A DNA stretch of 64,000 bases from Daucus carota subsp. sativus. Lineage: Eukaryota; Streptophyta; Magnoliopsida; Apiales; Apiaceae. The notes below the pieces were generated by a model, which did not search any database, was not told the origin of the DNA, and worked only from the letters and a program-made list of their open reading frames with translations. Below are positions 60,758 through 64,000 of this stretch, one piece after another (position 1 is the stretch's first letter; each line of letters opens with the position of its first letter). The stretch is taken from the NCBI RefSeq assembly GCF_001625215.2, contig NC_030382.2:48635364-48699363 (forward strand), written 5' to 3'. Made by a program: the position numbers and the translations under genes.

Positions 60758-61977
60758 GGCAGCATGCAACCAAGGACGACTAGGATTTGTTTAACTCTAA
60801 ATTTTGAACTCTCGGCTGGGAAAAATATTTCAGGATTTTTTTTTATTTAGTCTTGTGCTATCAATTATTTTTTATTTAAATAAGAAAATTTAACTAATAA
60901 ACACTTTTGTTTATGCATAAATGATGATTATTTATGAAATTGAAATCAATAAAAATTTGTCCAACTAACTAAATTATGATTAAAAAAAATCTGAATATTC
61001 TAACAATTATGAATACTTATATATTAGTACTATAGGTATACTATAATAATTCGAAACTGAGTCAAATTTTATTTCAACTTTAAAATATAATATATCGTGA
61101 AATCGTGTATATTACGTGGATAATTGTTTCTAGGAACTTCTATTCTAAGCCACCGGATAATTTTAGAAAAATAAATCAAAAGTTCTTATTATAGAACTTA
61201 ATTGTTTGAGGTAGATTAATCAATTTTAACACATTTTTTATTTTAAATTACAAAATTACTCAAGCAAGCTAGCCTAGCTAGCTCTCAAAGTGTTAATTTT
61301 ATTGGAAAATGCTAAGATGTTACATAGATATTAGATAGTAATAAAGAAGATACGCCTCTTGTGATGATTGTTAATCATAATTTGATTGTTTTTTCTTAAT
61401 ATTAGACTGCATTAATCAGGGCCAAGGACTCCATTTTTTTAGTTTATACTTGTACCAAGATAATTGATTAGTCAAGGAGCATATCAAATCTTTATGATAC
61501 AATCCTGATTATGAGCTTTACGTGCTACTTTGGAGCTTTTTATCTAAACATTGCATTATTGATCATCAAGTGTTAATTATTAACTTAAATTATTACAAAA
61601 TAAAATGTTAAATTAAATACATGGTTAAAAAAGCTAACTATTTCTCCAATTAAATATTAAGTCAATAATAAAATGTTTTACAATTAGTTACATACATATA
61701 ACATGAATTTGGATTATGAGTGGTATATTAATTACCAAATTATATTTATAATCATAAACCAAAATATTATACAAATGATAAACTTTTAAAAATAACTTTC
61801 TCAATATATATAATCATACTATATCATTCAGTCATACATCTCCTATTCTATTACGCGATAAGTTTTAATTCTTTCCCATAACAAAAAAGCTCTCTCAACG
61901 TAAAACGAGAGCTAACTCAACAAAAAGATAAATTAAGTAATAAACAGTGTGTGTGTCAACCATGACAGAAAGATCTC
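60758..61977. other. Intergenic, AT-rich, no gene seen
   Basis: Upstream sequence of the PMEI gene with no recognisable gene or complete mobile element. Confidence 0.55.
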
Positions 61978-62270
61978 CTATAATTTGAAATCCAGATAAA
62001 ATGTCAAGATAACTTGTGCAAAGCGGACATGTTTTGAGTTATTAAAACTTGAAAATGAATTTGTAGGATCCAAAAAGTTAATACAAAACAGTAGCTCTGT
62101 GTTTTCTTCTGTAAAACGGTTACCCATCTGTTGGAAAATGAGATTAATAATTTGCTCTGTATTTCCTTCTGTAAAATGGTTACCCATCTCTTGGAAAATG
62201 AGATCAATAACTTGTTAAATAAAAAGGTTAGTAAACAAATTTTATAATAATGAACATCTTCTAAAAACAT
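61978..62270 (-). pseudogene. Decayed hAT-type (TTF zinc-finger class) transposase fragment
   Basis: The minus-strand frame reads MGNRFTEENTELLFCINFLD then PTNSFSSFNNSKHVRFAQVI. This follows the pattern of the ZMYM1/TTF-type hAT transposases common in plants (NNRF-E-NTELLLC--CL-P--SFSAF-K-KLI-LA-FY). A 60-bp tandem duplication (about 62095-62154 and 62155-62214) repeats the MGN-FTE-NTE part. The remainder of the domain is missing on both sides, so this is a relic. Family assignment is from remembered motif pattern and needs a database search. Confidence 0.5.
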
Positions 62271-62989
62271 CTCTCATACATACTTCCTGCCTTAATAGCT
62301 GCAATTTAGTATTCATACTTCAAATCATTGTCATAGTATTTATAATATTCTTAGTTTTTTGTTGTAAAACTTCTGACAAATCATTAGTAATTGTCAAGAT
62401 AATTTTCATCAAATGCAACATAAAGACAATATAAGTCCTTCTTTATGGTATTTATAATTTAGCGGAGGCTAAAAAAATTATATTAACATCAATAATTCAG
62501 GCTAAAAAAATATAACTGTTTTTGAGGTTATGGGAGGCTCTACCATCCCCTAACCCCTCTACTTCCGCCACCGATAAACAGTATGATAAACTGGATTAAC
62601 TACAAAAGGTAAATGATGAACTCAATAAACTGGTGCAGTTTCATGGTCATTCCCTGTGGGCTGCAACTTTTGGGATTCTATGTCTTTAGCCGTCTGGCCA
62701 GTATTATATTGTTTCACTTTCAGTACTCATTTAAACCGTTTTAGTTGCGGACCGCTATTCCTTAATTCAAGAGGAATGATTTTAACTTAGCTTTGTCTTT
62801 TCTATATTTTTATCACCTCGGTGACCCGGTTTTAGATATTTTCTTTGTTTTCGCTTTCTTCGCTTAAGTATCATTATGCAAGATTCAAGATAAGCCGATT
62901 CAGGTTTAATATAGTTATCACTGTAATTATGGTATGGCTGCGCAATTTCAGTGGCTGGTGGGTTTCATTGAGTAGAGTCCCTTTCTTTC

Positions 62990-62992
<3 letters not shown>
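62271..62992. other. Intergenic, no gene seen
   Basis: May contain further unrecognisable parts of the hAT relic. GGCTAAAAAAAT-type strings near 62466 and 62500 are a short local direct repeat. Confidence 0.45.
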
Positions 62993-63055
<63 letters not shown>

Positions 63056-63064
63056 TATATATAT
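62993..63064. repeat. (TA)n microsatellite
   Basis: About 70 bp of almost uninterrupted TA. It creates long false Tyr-Ile open frames on both strands. Confidence 0.95.
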
Positions 63065-63542
63065 AAAAAGTAGCACTCCATAGCATATCCTCTTATATGG
63101 AGTTACGGAGCACACCATTATAAATATATACATAATATATATTCTATTATATTTTTTATGAAATATAATTACAAATTTTGATTATTAAACCAAAAACGAA
63201 GTTATACACTTTTTTTATTCCAAAGATCATCTAAAATTATGCAAGATCTCAAAATGATTCTATAACAGAATAATAATCATCCAGAATTATTCTGTTGTGG
63301 AATCAGTTTCGAAAATATACTTTTTTTAATCAAATTTTAAGTGTTAAATTACTTAAAATAGATTTATTTTAAAGTATTCTATATTAGAATCACGTTTTAT
63401 ATGCATTCTATAATAGAAATTATAATAAAATTGATGATTTATAGTAGCGCACTATGTAACTCAATATAAGAAGTCCCTCTCTGGAATGTTGGCCTATATA
63501 TATATATATATATGCATTGATAATTAATTAAAAGAGGTTTAT
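63065..63542. other. Intergenic, AT-rich
   Basis: No gene. ATTCTATAATAGAA/ATTCTGTTGTGGAA-type palindromes recur between ~63240 and 63420. A second short (TA)n lies at ~63493-63513. Confidence 0.5.
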
Positions 63543-63868
63543 GGCCGTGTTTAGATGTTAGCGGTTTGGAGAAAAATTAGAGTGTTTGTGGTGATTCACA
63601 AGTTTGACCATTTCAATCCGTTAATGATGGTGTTTGATAGTTAGCGGATTAAAATAGAGGTTTGAGATCAAAAAGTTAGTTTGAGGAGATTTTTGGGTTA
63701 GATGCGTGTGTGTCATAAAAAGATAATGAAACAACTATTTACCAAACAGTTTTACAAGGATCCGCTAATTCAACCCGCTAGTCAAATCATCTATTTCAAT
63801 CAACTGGTCAAATCATCTAATTCAATCCGCTAACAGATAACAGCTAACCGCTAATCCCCAAACAGGAC
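63543..63868. mobile_element. Tourist-like MITE, second copy of the TAGCGG family
   Basis: Ends GGCCGTGTTTAG and inverted GTCCTGTTTGG. The body matches the 42903-43248 element over most of its length (TTGACCATTTCAATCCG, AACAGTTTTACA, CAATCCGCTAACA). Flanking TAT/ATA do not form a clean target duplication. Confidence 0.75.
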
Positions 63869-64000
63869 ATATATATATATAATTTAAATAATAATATATA
63901 CTAAAGACAAGTGCCTTTGAGCCACTTCAACATAGATTATATACGTGGAAGGAATTCTCCAAGATTAGAAAACGGTGAGATAAAAGAATCAGCATATTCC

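Noticed and set aside
62845-63133. Tyr-Ile repeat open frames
   Set aside because: They are translations of the (TA)n tract.

Overview
The window is nuclear DNA from a flowering plant. It is AT-rich, genes are split by GT-AG introns, and every recognisable gene belongs to a conserved eudicot family. The intergenic space is full of small DNA transposons (Stowaway, Tourist and hAT types) and microsatellites. An asterid, perhaps an Apiaceae species, would fit the MITE load, but that is a guess. No LTR retroelement, tRNA, rRNA or CRISPR array was recognised.

Layout: (1) 1213-3530, minus, a C2-domain CAR-type protein with a Stowaway MITE in its first intron. (2) 3743-7115, repeats: a possible Helitron end, a ~0.73 kb direct duplication and nested MITEs. 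(3) 8388-9402, plus, a DUF7054 (At4g22758-like) protein. (4) 10120-12301, a cluster of a Tourist, a complete 1.0 kb non-autonomous hAT and a Stowaway. (5) 14718-16358, minus, an intronless DELLA repressor of gibberellin signalling. (6) 22473-25221, a complete-looking 2.75 kb Mutator-like element (MULE) with terminal inverted repeats, a perfect 9-bp target duplication and an uninterrupted three-exon FAR1/FRS-type transposase gene. (7) 25436-29217, plus, a TMEM214-like membrane protein whose start lies ~215 bp beyond the MULE. (8) 30788-35898, plus, an ANTH clathrin-assembly protein (PICALM1 type). (9) 37234-40631, plus, a myosin-binding (MyoB, GTD-binding) protein. (10) 43898-47295, plus, a receptor-like cytoplasmic kinase. 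(11) 50275-51005, plus, HMGA with a linker-histone domain and four AT hooks. (12) 53463-55131, minus, a pectin methylesterase with an inhibitor prodomain. (13) 60037-60666, minus, a pectin methylesterase inhibitor. (14) 61978-62270, minus, a decayed hAT transposase fragment, then repeats to the end.

The order CAR, DUF7054, TMEM214, MyoB, kinase, PME/PMEI matches, from memory, Arabidopsis At1g70790 down to At1g70720 and its duplicate around At1g23200. The interleaved DELLA, PICALM and HMGA match At1g14920, At1g14910 and At1g14900. The window therefore looks like a less fractionated ancestral block that Arabidopsis has divided between duplicated segments. Functionally the host genes cover hormone signalling (CAR, DELLA), membrane traffic (PICALM, MyoB, TMEM214-like), chromatin (HMGA), a kinase and wall pectin modification (PME, PMEI). 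The most notable novelty is the intact-looking MULE placed immediately upstream of the TMEM214-like gene.
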